A stretch of 64,000 bases of DNA from Streptococcus oralis. GTDB taxonomy: Bacteria > Bacillota > Bacilli > Lactobacillales > Streptococcaceae. The position numbers and the translations under genes were made by a program. The stretch lies in NCBI RefSeq assembly GCF_004127215.1, contig NZ_QEWJ01000009.1, positions 23,209-87,208 on the forward strand, given 5' to 3'. The notes below the pieces were generated by a model. It had not been told where the DNA came from. It made no database searches and was given only the letters and a program-made list of their open reading frames with translations. Positions 37,875-46,235 of this stretch are shown here, one piece after another. Position 1 is the stretch's first letter; the number at the start of each line of letters is the position of its first letter.

Positions 37875-39107
37875 CTAGGCTGTTTCTAGGATTGGTTTTT
37901 CCGTTCCATCGACAGCTTCTTTTGTGATGCGGACCAGTTTCACATTTTCTTGACTCGGTACTTCAAACATAACATCTAGCATGGTTTCTTCGATGATGGA
38001 GCGAAGGCCACGAGCCCCAGTCTTGCGTTCGATGGCTTTATTAGCAATCTCTTGAAGGGCTTCGTCGTCAAATTCCAACTCAACATCATCATAAGATAGC
38101 AAGGTTTGGTATTGTTTGACCAAGGCATTTCTTGGCTCTTTCAAGATGCGAACCAAGTCATCCACTGTCAATTGTTCAAGGGCTGCAAAGACAGGTAAGC
38201 GTCCAATCAACTCTGGAATGATACCGAATTTTTGAATATCTTCAGCAATGATTTCTTGCATGTAGGAGCTGTTTTCATCAATCGCCTTATTATTTTGACC
38301 AAAGCCAATAACCTTTTCACCCAGACGTTGTTTAACGATTTCTTCGATGCCATCAAAAGCACCACCCACGATGAAGAGGATGTTTTTAGTATCCACCTGA
38401 ATCATCTCTTGTTGTGGATGTTTGCGTCCACCTTGAGGCGGCACGCTAGCAACAGTCCCCTCGATAATCTTAAGAAGGGCTTGTTGCACCCCTTCACCAG
38501 AAACGTCACGTGTGATTGACACGTTCTCGCTCTTCTTGGCAATTTTGTCAATTTCATCCACGTAGATAATCCCACGCTCTGCACGTTCGATGTTAAAGTC
38601 AGCAGCCTGCAAGAGTTTGAGGAGGATGTTTTCCACGTCCTCACCCACATAACCAGCCTCAGTAAGAGCTGTCGCATCCGCGATAGCAAAAGGCACGTTC
38701 AAGCTCTTAGCCAATGTCTGGGCCAAGAAAGTTTTCCCAGAACCAGTTGGACCAATCATCAAGATGTTTGACTTCTGCAAATCCACATCTTCTGACTCTT
38801 CACGCGTATCGTGGAAATTAATGCGTTTGTAATGGTTGTATACAGCCACTGCCAAGGCACGTTTGGCACGATCTTGACCAATCACATAGTGGTTCAAGAT
38901 ATTAAGGAGCTCGATTGGTTTTGGTACTTCAGACAAGTCTGCCAAGACTTCCTCAGCCAACTCCTCTCGAATGATTTCCTGAGCCAACTCCACACATTCA
39001 TTACAGATAAAGGCGTTGTTCCCAGCGATTATTTTCTTTACTTCTTCTTGGCTCTTGCCACAAAATGAGCAATAAACCATCATATCATTTTTCCTATTTG
39101 TAGGCAT
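37875..39107 (-). CDS. clpX: ATP-dependent Clp protease ATPase subunit ClpX
   Basis: An AAA+ unfoldase that feeds substrates to ClpP. The 410-residue protein begins with a zinc-binding domain (CSFCGKSQ...ICNEC). It has Walker [14 protein letters not shown], Walker [11 protein letters not shown], the RKH/pore region [14 protein letters not shown], and the ClpP-contact loop region [10 protein letters not shown]-type (IVGGAFDGI). It heads the clpX-ysxC-ridA unit. Normal length, intact. Confidence 0.97.
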   Translation of the reverse strand: MPTNRKNDMMVYCSFCGKSQEEVKKIIAGNNAFICNECVELAQEIIREELAEEVLADLSEVPKPIELLNILNHYVIGQDRAKRALAVAVYNHYKRINFHDTREESEDVDLQKSNILMIGPTGSGKTFLAQTLAKSLNVPFAIADATALTEAGYVGEDVENILLKLLQAADFNIERAERGIIYVDEIDKIAKKSENVSITRDVSGEGVQQALLKIIEGTVASVPPQGGRKHPQQEMIQVDTKNILFIVGGAFDGIEEIVKQRLGEKVIGFGQNNKAIDENSSYMQEIIAEDIQKFGIIPELIGRLPVFAALEQLTVDDLVRILKEPRNALVKQYQTLLSYDDVELEFDDEALQEIANKAIERKTGARGLRSIIEETMLDVMFEVPSQENVKLVRITKEAVDGTEKPILETA

Positions 39108-39138
39108 GATTTCCTTCCATTCTAATTTATCATTCTAT

Positions 39139-39309
39139 CTAAAATAAGGTCATATAAAAAGCATGAACACTGTTTACTAGATTGGTAAAAGCATTCAACC
39201 AGAGTAAGGCAGACAGTCCATAGCGCTTCTTACGAAAAGCCTGTGCTCCCGCCAAAATACAGATTACACACAAGAAAGCTGTAAAAAATCCAAATATACT
39301 GCGCTCCAT
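39139..39309 (-). CDS. Small membrane protein (56 aa)
   Basis: An open frame [21 protein letters not shown]...FYMTLF of 56 codons whose ATG overlaps the dfr stop (TAATG). A clear hydrophobic helix at residues 5-22 is followed by a basic AFRKKRYG turn and a second hydrophobic stretch. Overlap with dfr and lack of a terminator suggest co-translation. A similar small gene lies between clpX and dfr in pneumococcus. Function unknown. Confidence 0.7.
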   Translation of the reverse strand: MERSIFGFFTAFLCVICILAGAQAFRKKRYGLSALLWLNAFTNLVNSVHAFYMTLF

Positions 39310-39815
39310 TAGACTTCCTTTCTCTTTCGGTATTGGATGGTAAAATCATAGTCATTTTTCTCATCACGGGTGTAAGATTTACTTGCAACTGTTTCAAAAC
39401 GAGACAAGTCAAACTCCTCAGGGAAATAGGTATCTCCCTCCACCTGAGCATGAATCTGTGTCACGATGATTTCATCTAAATAGGGCTCAAAAGCCTGAAA
39501 AATCTGTTTTCCACCAATGATATAGAGATTTTTGTCCTGACTCTGATACCAAGCTAAAACAGACTCCACATCTTGAAATACGAGCGCACCATCCACGACT
39601 TGGTCACTGTTTCGTGTCAAAATCAAGGTTTGGCGTTTGGGAAGCAGACGACGCCCCATTCCATCAAAAGTCACTCGTCCCATCAAGATGGCGTGGTTCA
39701 AAGTTGTTTCCTTAAAATGTTGCAACTCTGCTGGCAAATGCCAAGGGAGACGGTCTTCTTTACCAATCACACCTTTTTCATCTTGGGCCCAAATGGCTAC
39801 GATTTTCTTTGTCAT
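39309..39815 (-). CDS. folA: Dihydrofolate reductase
   Basis: Reduces dihydrofolate to tetrahydrofolate with NADPH; it is the trimethoprim target. The 168-residue protein has [25 protein letters not shown] (in part: [17 protein letters not shown]), [10 protein letters not shown], and [11 protein letters not shown]. Residue 100 is Ile (NLYII, 96-100). The classical trimethoprim-resistance change in pneumococcus is Ile100Leu, so this allele has the susceptible-type residue there. Its stop overlaps the start of the 56-residue membrane protein. Confidence 0.96.
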   Translation of the reverse strand: MTKKIVAIWAQDEKGVIGKEDRLPWHLPAELQHFKETTLNHAILMGRVTFDGMGRRLLPKRQTLILTRNSDQVVDGALVFQDVESVLAWYQSQDKNLYIIGGKQIFQAFEPYLDEIIVTQIHAQVEGDTYFPEEFDLSRFETVASKSYTRDEKNDYDFTIQYRKRKEV

Positions 39816-39894
39816 ACTTCCGTCCTTTTTATTGATACTACTATTTTATCAAAAAACTCCCAAAAAGACTGTTTTCAAATGCTCCCCAAAGAGA

Positions 39895-39926
39895 GAAAAA
39901 AAGCAGGCTAGCCTTAGCCTGCTTCA
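39895..39926 (-). terminator. cmk terminator
   Basis: The minus strand has AAGCAGGCTAAGGCTAGCCTGCTT followed by TTTTTC, just past the cmk stop (39934). Confidence 0.85.
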
Positions 39927-39933
39927 CCTGTCA

Positions 39934-40608
39934 CTAGGACATGCGTTTTTTTGCTTCTGATTCAATTTTTTCGACTACTTCTTGGATACTTAGTCCAGTT
40001 GTGTCAAGGTAAACTGCATCCTCAGCCTGTTTGAGAGGCGAAGTTTCACGATGACTGTCCTTGTAGTCACGCGCCGCAATTTCCTCTTTTAGGGTCTCAA
40101 GGTCTGTTTCAATCCCTTTAGCAATATTTTCCTTGTAACGTCGTTCTGCTCTTTCTTCAACAGAGGCTACTAGGAAAATCTTGAGTTCAGCTTGTGGTAA
40201 TACAACTGTCCCAATATCCCGTCCGTCCATCACAATACCACCTTGCTGAGCAATCTCTTGTTGGAGAGAAACCAGTTTCTCGCGTACTTCAGGAATAGCA
40301 GCGATGCTTGAAACCTTGTTGGTCACTTCATTTTCACGAATCGGATGAGTAATATCCACATCCCCTACAAAAACAAGTTGTTCACCTGTTTCTGAACGTC
40401 CAAAACTAATGGGGTGTTGGTTAAGAAGCTCAAGAAGTTGGTCTACGTTTCCTGCATCCAACTGATGCTTGAGCGCTATATAAGTCGCAGCACGGTACAT
40501 AGCACCTGTATCCAGATAAGTGTAACCAAAATCTTTAGCGACAATCTTTGCGACCGTACTCTTACCACTCGAAGCTGGGCCATCGATAGCAATTTGAATT
40601 GTCTTCAT
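39934..40608 (-). CDS. cmk: Cytidylate kinase
   Basis: Phosphorylates CMP/dCMP using ATP. The 224-residue P-loop kinase has [42 protein letters not shown] and the lid [10 protein letters not shown]. It is 9 bases downstream of the LysM-protein gene and shares the transcript that ends at the hairpin 39895-39926. Confidence 0.96.
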   Translation of the reverse strand: MKTIQIAIDGPASSGKSTVAKIVAKDFGYTYLDTGAMYRAATYIALKHQLDAGNVDQLLELLNQHPISFGRSETGEQLVFVGDVDITHPIRENEVTNKVSSIAAIPEVREKLVSLQQEIAQQGGIVMDGRDIGTVVLPQAELKIFLVASVEERAERRYKENIAKGIETDLETLKEEIAARDYKDSHRETSPLKQAEDAVYLDTTGLSIQEVVEKIESEAKKRMS

Positions 40609-40617
40609 GACCTGCTC

Positions 40618-41124
40618 CTATCTTGTTTTAATCACATCACCTGGGTTAGCAAACCAAGAGCCAGATGACATATGAGAAGGATTCAAAGCTTCCAACTGGG
40701 CAATAGAAATTCCTGCACGTTGTGCAAGAGCTGCTTCACCCTCTCCTGGATGAACAGTAATTGTTCCTTCACCGTCGGTATGCTCTTCAGAGCTACTTTC
40801 TGACGGAGTTGTTTCAGAAGAAGATGTTTCTTCTACCTTGTTGCTTGATGATGAAGACTCTTCCACTTTTGAAGTGGAGCTGCTAGCAGGTGCTGAAGAA
40901 TCATAAAAATCCTTCAAGGCAGCTGTGCGGTTGCTTCCTCCGGTAGAAAGGTAAATCAATACGACAACCATTGCTACAACGATTACAAAGAAGAGGCTAG
41001 CTAGGACTGTCAAGACACGATTGGCAACAACGCCTTTCCCCTTTTGTTTACGGCGACGACGATCTGTTCTTGATTCTTCCTCATTGTTTTCATAAATATC
41101 TTCTTGCCATGGTTCTTTTTCCAT
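40618..41124 (-). CDS. Membrane-anchored LysM protein (SAG1386/EF1546 family)
   Basis: A 168-residue protein. The cytoplasmic N-terminus is charged (DRRRRKQKGKG), then a membrane helix spans about 35-59. A Ser/Glu-rich linker (about 75-115, for example SSTSKVEESSSSSNKV) is followed by a C-terminal LysM domain (ALAQRAGISIAQLEALNPS). LysM should bind peptidoglycan outside the cell. The gene is divergent from the ferredoxin gene and upstream of cmk. Role unknown. Confidence 0.88.
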   Translation of the reverse strand: MEKEPWQEDIYENNEEESRTDRRRRKQKGKGVVANRVLTVLASLFFVIVVAMVVVLIYLSTGGSNRTAALKDFYDSSAPASSSTSKVEESSSSSNKVEETSSSETTPSESSSEEHTDGEGTITVHPGEGEAALAQRAGISIAQLEALNPSHMSSGSWFANPGDVIKTR

Positions 41125-41169
41125 ACCTTACTCCTTGTATTTTTTAAACTTTCTTATTACAATATAAAT

Positions 41170-41373
41170 ATGAAACTCACACTTATACCTGAACGATGCA
41201 TCGCCTGTGGGCTTTGCCAAACCTATTCTGAACTCTTTGATTACCATGATAATGGAATCGTTCGATTTTACGATGATCCAGTTGAATTGCAAAGAGAAAT
41301 CGCTGAGTCTAGCGATGTTCTGGAGGCCATCAAAAATTGTCCTACACGTGCCCTTCTAAAAGATCCGTCATAG
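41170..41373 (+). CDS. fer: Ferredoxin, single [4Fe-4S] type
   Basis: A 67-residue electron carrier. The start is MKLTLIPERCIACGLCQ at 41170; the longer upstream frame is not supported. CxxCxxC in RCIACGLCQ is completed by the distal Cys in KNCPTRAL, giving four ligands for one cluster. It is the best candidate partner in this window for the ferredoxin-NADP reductase at 33064. Confidence 0.9.
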   Translation: MKLTLIPERCIACGLCQTYSELFDYHDNGIVRFYDDPVELQREIAESSDVLEAIKNCPTRALLKDPS

Positions 41374-41455
41374 TTTAAAAGGGAGACCGATTTTGTAAAT
41401 TCTTTTTATCACTTTAACCCCTTCATCTACTAGTTTAGCATATTTCTAGGTAAAA

Positions 41456-42418
41456 TTATAGTCCTTTTCGCTTATTTTTTCCTTCGAAAATAGAAAGATC
41501 ACTTTTTTCTTTGACCAGATAGAGTGGTCTTTTTTTGGTCTCTAGATAGATCTTACTGATATATTTTCCCAAAATCCCAATGGTCAGGAGTTGAATCCCT
41601 CCAAGAAAGAGAATCACAGCCATCAGAGAGGTCCAGCCAGATGTCGGATTCCCCAAGATAAGGGTCCGAAACACCACAAAAACAGTCATCATAAAAGAAA
41701 TAAAACAAGATAGGAGTCCCGCTACAAAGGCTATACTCAAGGGAAAATCTGAAAAGTTGAGAATCCCTTCAATCGAGTAGAAAAAGAGCTGCCTAAAACT
41801 CCAACTGGTCTTGCCAGCCTGTCTTTCGACATTTGGATAGTCCAGATAGTGCGTTCGAAAACCAACCCAGGCAAAGAGTCCCTTAGAAAAACGATTGGAC
41901 TCGGTCAAGGCTAAAATAGCATCCACCACAGATCTTCTCATCATCCGAAAATCACGGACACCCGAGGGCAAAGCTACTGGGCTAATTTTTTGCATGAGGC
42001 GGTAAAAGAGGTCGGCACAGAAACTGCGGAAAAATGGTTCTCCCTCCCGACTAATTCTCCGTGTCCCAACACAGTCCAAGTCTGCATTTTGATCTAGTAA
42101 GGCTTTCATTTCAAGTAGCATACTAGGAGGATCCTGGAGGTCTGCATCCATCACGACCACCAAATCTCCAGTTGCATGCTGTAAGCCTGCATACAGAGCT
42201 GCTTCTTTCCCAAAATTTCGCGAGAAAGAAATATAATGCACCGCAGGATTTTGCACCCGATAGGCCTTCAAAAGCTCCAAGGTTCCATCGCTTGAGCCAT
42301 CATCCACAAAGACATACTCAATCTCTGCTCCCAATTCTGGAAGCAGTGCTTCAACAGACTGATAAAAAAGAGGAAGTACTTCCTCTTCGTTTAAACAAGG
42401 GACAATGATCGAAATCAT
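41456..42418 (-). CDS. GT2 glycosyltransferase, GtrB/DPM1-like, membrane-bound
   Basis: A 320-residue family 2 transferase that probably links a sugar to undecaprenyl phosphate. MISIIVPCLNEEEVLP begins the domain, followed by VFVDDGSSDGTLE, VVMDADLQDPP (metal-binding DxD) and DFRMMRR. Two C-terminal membrane helices are at about 235-260 and 270-295. The start at 42418 (or 42421) just overlaps the galE stop. Longer frames reaching 42559 lie inside galE and are rejected. Genes for the cognate flippase and polymer are not nearby. Confidence 0.88.
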   Translation of the reverse strand: MISIIVPCLNEEEVLPLFYQSVEALLPELGAEIEYVFVDDGSSDGTLELLKAYRVQNPAVHYISFSRNFGKEAALYAGLQHATGDLVVVMDADLQDPPSMLLEMKALLDQNADLDCVGTRRISREGEPFFRSFCADLFYRLMQKISPVALPSGVRDFRMMRRSVVDAILALTESNRFSKGLFAWVGFRTHYLDYPNVERQAGKTSWSFRQLFFYSIEGILNFSDFPLSIAFVAGLLSCFISFMMTVFVVFRTLILGNPTSGWTSLMAVILFLGGIQLLTIGILGKYISKIYLETKKRPLYLVKEKSDLSIFEGKNKRKGL

Positions 42419-42422
42419 CATC

Positions 42423-43442
42423 TTAGTCTTCAAATCCATTTGGATGCTTGCTTTGCCAACGCCATGCATCTTCACACATTTGAGTGATGTCGAGTTCAGC
42501 TTCCCAGCCCAGTTCTGCCTTGGCTTTTGCAGGGTCTGAGTAGCAAGCAGCGATATCACCTGGGCGACGGTCTACGATGCGGTACGGAATGGGACGGCCT
42601 ACCGCTTTTTCCATATTTTGGATAATTTCAAGAACTGAATAGCCTTTACCTGTTCCAAGGTTGTAAATATTAAGGCCTGAACCTTTTTGGATTTTTTTCA
42701 GTGCTGCAACGTGACCTTTGGCCAAATCGACAACGTGGATATAGTCACGAACACCAGTTCCATCTTCCGTATCGTAATCATCTCCAAACACTTGCACTTG
42801 CTCTAGTTTGCCCACTGCTACTTGTGAAACATAAGGTAAGAGATTGTTTGGAATGCCATTAGGATTTTCTCCCAAATCTCCACTTTCATGCGCTCCGATT
42901 GGGTTAAAGTAACGAAGCAAGACCACATTCCATTCTGAGTCTGCCTTGTAGATATCGGTCAAAATTTCCTCTAGCATGAGCTTGGTACGACCGTATGGAT
43001 TGGTCACTGAAAGCGGGAAATCTTCTAAGATTGGAACTGTATGAGGATCTCCGTAAACTGTCGCAGAAGAACTGAAGATGATGTTCTTACAGTTGTTTTC
43101 TTCCATAGCTTTCAAAAGGCTGACAGTTCCTGCGATATTATTGTCATAATAGGCAAGAGGGATCCGTGTTGATTCACCAACAGCCTTCAAACCAGCAAAG
43201 TGAATGACACCAGTCGGCTCTTCCTGCTTGAAAATATCTCTGAGGGTATCTGTGTCGCGGATATCTGCCTCATAGAAAGGAATCTCAACTCCTGTAATTT
43301 TTTCAACAACTTCTAAACTCTTACGATTGCTGTTGACAAGATTATCCACCACAACGACTTGATGACCTGCTTGGATCAACTCAATAACAGTATGGGTTCC
43401 GATAAACCCGGCACCACCCGTTACCAAAATCTTTTCTTGCAT
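42423..43442 (-). CDS. galE: UDP-glucose 4-epimerase
   Basis: Interconverts UDP-glucose and UDP-galactose. The 339-residue short-chain dehydrogenase fold has VTGGAGFIGTHTV, FSSSATVYGDP with the catalytic Ser/Thr, and the Tyr-x3-Lys in TNPYGRTKLMLEE. RYFNPIGAHESG and GTGVRDYIHV are also typical. It is upstream of and overlapping the glycosyltransferase gene, so UDP-Gal supply for surface glycans is likely. Confidence 0.96.
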   Translation of the reverse strand: MQEKILVTGGAGFIGTHTVIELIQAGHQVVVVDNLVNSNRKSLEVVEKITGVEIPFYEADIRDTDTLRDIFKQEEPTGVIHFAGLKAVGESTRIPLAYYDNNIAGTVSLLKAMEENNCKNIIFSSSATVYGDPHTVPILEDFPLSVTNPYGRTKLMLEEILTDIYKADSEWNVVLLRYFNPIGAHESGDLGENPNGIPNNLLPYVSQVAVGKLEQVQVFGDDYDTEDGTGVRDYIHVVDLAKGHVAALKKIQKGSGLNIYNLGTGKGYSVLEIIQNMEKAVGRPIPYRIVDRRPGDIAACYSDPAKAKAELGWEAELDITQMCEDAWRWQSKHPNGFED

Positions 43443-43543
43443 CTTTTTTCCTCGATTCTCGGATTATTTTTTCTTATTTTATCATTTTTGATAGGGAATG
43501 TCATTTGCCATCCTAGGGGGAAGGCTAAAATTTCAGTAAAATT

Positions 43544-44647
43544 CTATTCTCTTTTTACTCGTTTGACATAGTTTGCAATTGGATAATTTACTGGATCCAA
43601 GGTCAACTCCTTGTCTTGGATCAGTTGAGCTAAGTGGTAACCAATGATAGGCCCAGTTGTGAGACCTGATGACCCTAGCCCACTAGCCGCATAGACACCT
43701 GCTAAGTCTGGGACTTGCCCAAAAAATGGCGAAAAATCACTGGTATAGGCACGGATTCCTACTCGCTCACCTCTGATAGTAGCTTCAGCCAAGGCTGGGT
43801 AGTATGGCAAGGCTGCTTCCTCCATTTGTTGGAGCAAGGCTTCATCTACCGTCAAGTCAAATCCCATATCATTTTCATGGGTAGCTCCTAGGGACAATTT
43901 CCCACCTGCAAAAGGAATCAAATCCCACTCCCCTTCTGGCATGACAACAGGATAGGATTCCATATCTTGGCTAAGTTGATAATCTCGGAGTTGTCCCTTT
44001 TGAGGACGAACATCTACCTCATATCCTAAAGGTTCCAAAAAGTCCCCCAACCAAGCTCCTGTCGCCAAAATAACCTGTTCAAACACCTCTTCGCCAATCT
44101 GGTAGCCTGCTGATACAGGAGTCAGAGTCACTTTTTCTTTGACTAACTTGACTTGACTGACTTCCAGCAAACGAGTCACTAAGAGGTGGCCATCTACTCT
44201 CGCTCCACCAGAAGCATAGAGCAGGTGGTCAAATCCCTGCAAACCAGGGAATAATTCATTTGCAGACGCTTGGTCTAAAATGGCTAACTGGCCTATCAAG
44301 GGAGAATCTTCCCTACGCTGAAGGGCTAGCTCATAGAGTTCTTCCAACTTGGATTCATCCTTTTTCAAGAGAAAAACTCCTGAGCGTTGGTAAAAGTCGA
44401 TTACCTGACCAGACTTTTCTAAATCAGCCAACAAATCCACATAAAAGTCAGCCCCCAAGCGCGCCATCTTGTACCAGGCTTTATTGCGTCGTTTGGAAAA
44501 CCAAGGACTGATAATTCCCGCCGCTGCCTTGGTGGCTTGACCTTGTCCATGATCAAAGACGGTTATCTCTAAATATGCTTCTTTGGAGAGGTAGTAGGCT
44601 GCAGTTGCCCCCACAATCCCTGCTCCAATAATGGCGACTTTTTTCAT
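43544..44647 (-). CDS. DadA-like FAD-dependent oxidoreductase
   Basis: A 367-residue DAO-type flavoprotein. The FAD motif IIGAGIVGATAAYYL is at the N-terminus and the C-terminal FAD-contact is YAASGLGSSGLTTGP. The ATG at 44647 is preferred over an in-frame GTG nine bases upstream. Substrate is probably an amine or D-amino acid but cannot be read from sequence. It lies 16 bases after the Nif3-like gene, same direction. Confidence 0.88.
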   Translation of the reverse strand: MKKVAIIGAGIVGATAAYYLSKEAYLEITVFDHGQGQATKAAAGIISPWFSKRRNKAWYKMARLGADFYVDLLADLEKSGQVIDFYQRSGVFLLKKDESKLEELYELALQRREDSPLIGQLAILDQASANELFPGLQGFDHLLYASGGARVDGHLLVTRLLEVSQVKLVKEKVTLTPVSAGYQIGEEVFEQVILATGAWLGDFLEPLGYEVDVRPQKGQLRDYQLSQDMESYPVVMPEGEWDLIPFAGGKLSLGATHENDMGFDLTVDEALLQQMEEAALPYYPALAEATIRGERVGIRAYTSDFSPFFGQVPDLAGVYAASGLGSSGLTTGPIIGYHLAQLIQDKELTLDPVNYPIANYVKRVKRE

Positions 44648-44663
44648 TGTTTTCACTTTCTAA

Positions 44664-45461
44664 CTAGATATGGTGGAAAGGGTTGGTCGATGCTTGACTA
44701 GGCAAAATATCAATAGACCAGCCCTTTTCTGCCTTCCATTGAGTAAGGAGAGCAGCGATTTTTTCGACAAAAAGGATTTCGATATAATGTCCTGGATCCA
44801 ATGCCAACAAGCCATCAGACAACATATCCTGAGCTGTGTGATAATAAATATCCCCAGTGATATAGACATCAGCTCCTTTTGCCAAAGCATCAGAGTAGAA
44901 AGACTGCCCACTGCCACCACAAATAGCCACTCTTGAAATTGGCTTCTGCAAATCAGTCTCTTGGTAATACACCATTCGAAGGCTATCTAGACCAAAGACT
45001 TGCTTGACATGTTGGGCGAATTCTCCAAAGGTCTGAGGCTGAATATTCCCAATACGCCCAATCCCACGTTCTGGTCCTGTTTCCTGCAGATAAGTAGTCT
45101 CCTCAATTCCTAACATCTGGCAGAACCAGTCATTGAGGCCATTCTCGACAATGTCGATATTAGTATGACTGACATAAACTGCGATGTCATGCTTGATGAG
45201 GTCGATATAAATCTGATTTTGCGGACGGCTGGCTACCAAGTCCTTAATAGGACGGAAGATTGGCGCGTGCTTGACGATAATCAAATCTACACCCTTTTCA
45301 ATGGCCTCTACCACCGTCTCTTCACGAATATCGAGGGCAACCATGACTCTTTGAATATTCTTGTCTAGGGTCCCGATTTGCAGACCACGACTATCCCCCT
45401 CCATGGAAAATTCCTGGGGACAAAAGGCTTCATAAGTTTTGATGACTTCACTTGCTAACAT
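44664..45461 (-). CDS. Nif3-like dinuclear metal centre protein
   Basis: A 265-residue member of the Nif3/YbgI/YqfO family. The metal ligands appear in [16 protein letters not shown], the NEAR-end [11 protein letters not shown] and the C-terminal [16 protein letters not shown] cyclohydrolase I type 2-like role has been suggested for the family but is unproven. It overlaps trmK by 14 bases, an arrangement conserved across Firmicutes. Confidence 0.92.
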   Translation of the reverse strand: MLASEVIKTYEAFCPQEFSMEGDSRGLQIGTLDKNIQRVMVALDIREETVVEAIEKGVDLIIVKHAPIFRPIKDLVASRPQNQIYIDLIKHDIAVYVSHTNIDIVENGLNDWFCQMLGIEETTYLQETGPERGIGRIGNIQPQTFGEFAQHVKQVFGLDSLRMVYYQETDLQKPISRVAICGGSGQSFYSDALAKGADVYITGDIYYHTAQDMLSDGLLALDPGHYIEILFVEKIAALLTQWKAEKGWSIDILPSQASTNPFHHI

Positions 45462-46125
45462 GGAGCACCTCCTTTATGGCTTGAATTTTATCTGCCAGAA
45501 TCTGACGTTCTGCTAGATTTTTCTCTGGGATTTGACTGAGGGCAACCTCTAACTTAGCTGCTTCTCTCTGCCACTTTTGAACGAAAACTGGGCTGACTTC
45601 TTTGGACAAGAAAGGTCCAAAGCGAACATCACTGGCTGATAGCTCCATTTGTCCCGCTTCCACCACGAGAATTTCATAAAACTTGCCAGCTTCTTCTAGA
45701 ATACTTTCGGCTACAATCTGAAATACGTTGTCTTGCAACCAGATACGCAAGTCATCTTCACGATTATTGGGTTGGAGGATTAAACGCTGGATATTCGATA
45801 GCTTGTCCAAGCCTTCTTCTAGGATAGTTGCAATCAATCGCCCGCCCATACCAGCAATGGTGATGACCGTCACTTGGTCTTCCTCTTCAAAGGCTGCCAA
45901 GCCATTGGCTAAACGAACTTGGATTTTCTCCTTTAGACCGTGACTTTCAACATTCTTAACCGCAGACTGGTAGGGTCCTTCTACGACCTCACCAGCAATA
46001 GCACGCTCAATTTTCCCTTTTTCTACCAACTCAATAGGTAGATAAGCATGGTCACTCCCCACATCAAGTAACACAGCACCTTGGGGCACAAAGGACGCCA
46101 CCAATTCTAATCTCTTTGAAATCAT
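45448..46125 (-). CDS. trmK: tRNA (adenine22-N1)-methyltransferase
   Basis: Methylates A22 of tRNA using S-adenosylmethionine. The 225-residue Rossmann enzyme has [16 protein letters not shown] (SAM motif I), [15 protein letters not shown], the catalytic-type [18 protein letters not shown] and [11 protein letters not shown]. The C-terminal helical tail ([18 protein letters not shown]) is typical. Translationally coupled to the Nif3-like gene. Confidence 0.94.
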   Translation of the reverse strand: MISKRLELVASFVPQGAVLLDVGSDHAYLPIELVEKGKIERAIAGEVVEGPYQSAVKNVESHGLKEKIQVRLANGLAAFEEEDQVTVITIAGMGGRLIATILEEGLDKLSNIQRLILQPNNREDDLRIWLQDNVFQIVAESILEEAGKFYEILVVEAGQMELSASDVRFGPFLSKEVSPVFVQKWQREAAKLEVALSQIPEKNLAERQILADKIQAIKEVLHVSK

Positions 46126-46235
46126 CTTCTCTCACTTTCCAAAACTCTGTTACCTCTTATTATACCACTTATACCACATTTCAGCTAGCAATCTTGCACC
46201 TAAAAAGACCGCAATCCACAGATTGTAGCCTTTCT

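Noticed and set aside
42419-42559. Extended start of the GT2 glycosyltransferase
   Set aside because: The extension lies inside the galE 3' end in another frame, with no family similarity. The domain starts at MISIIVPCLNEEE.
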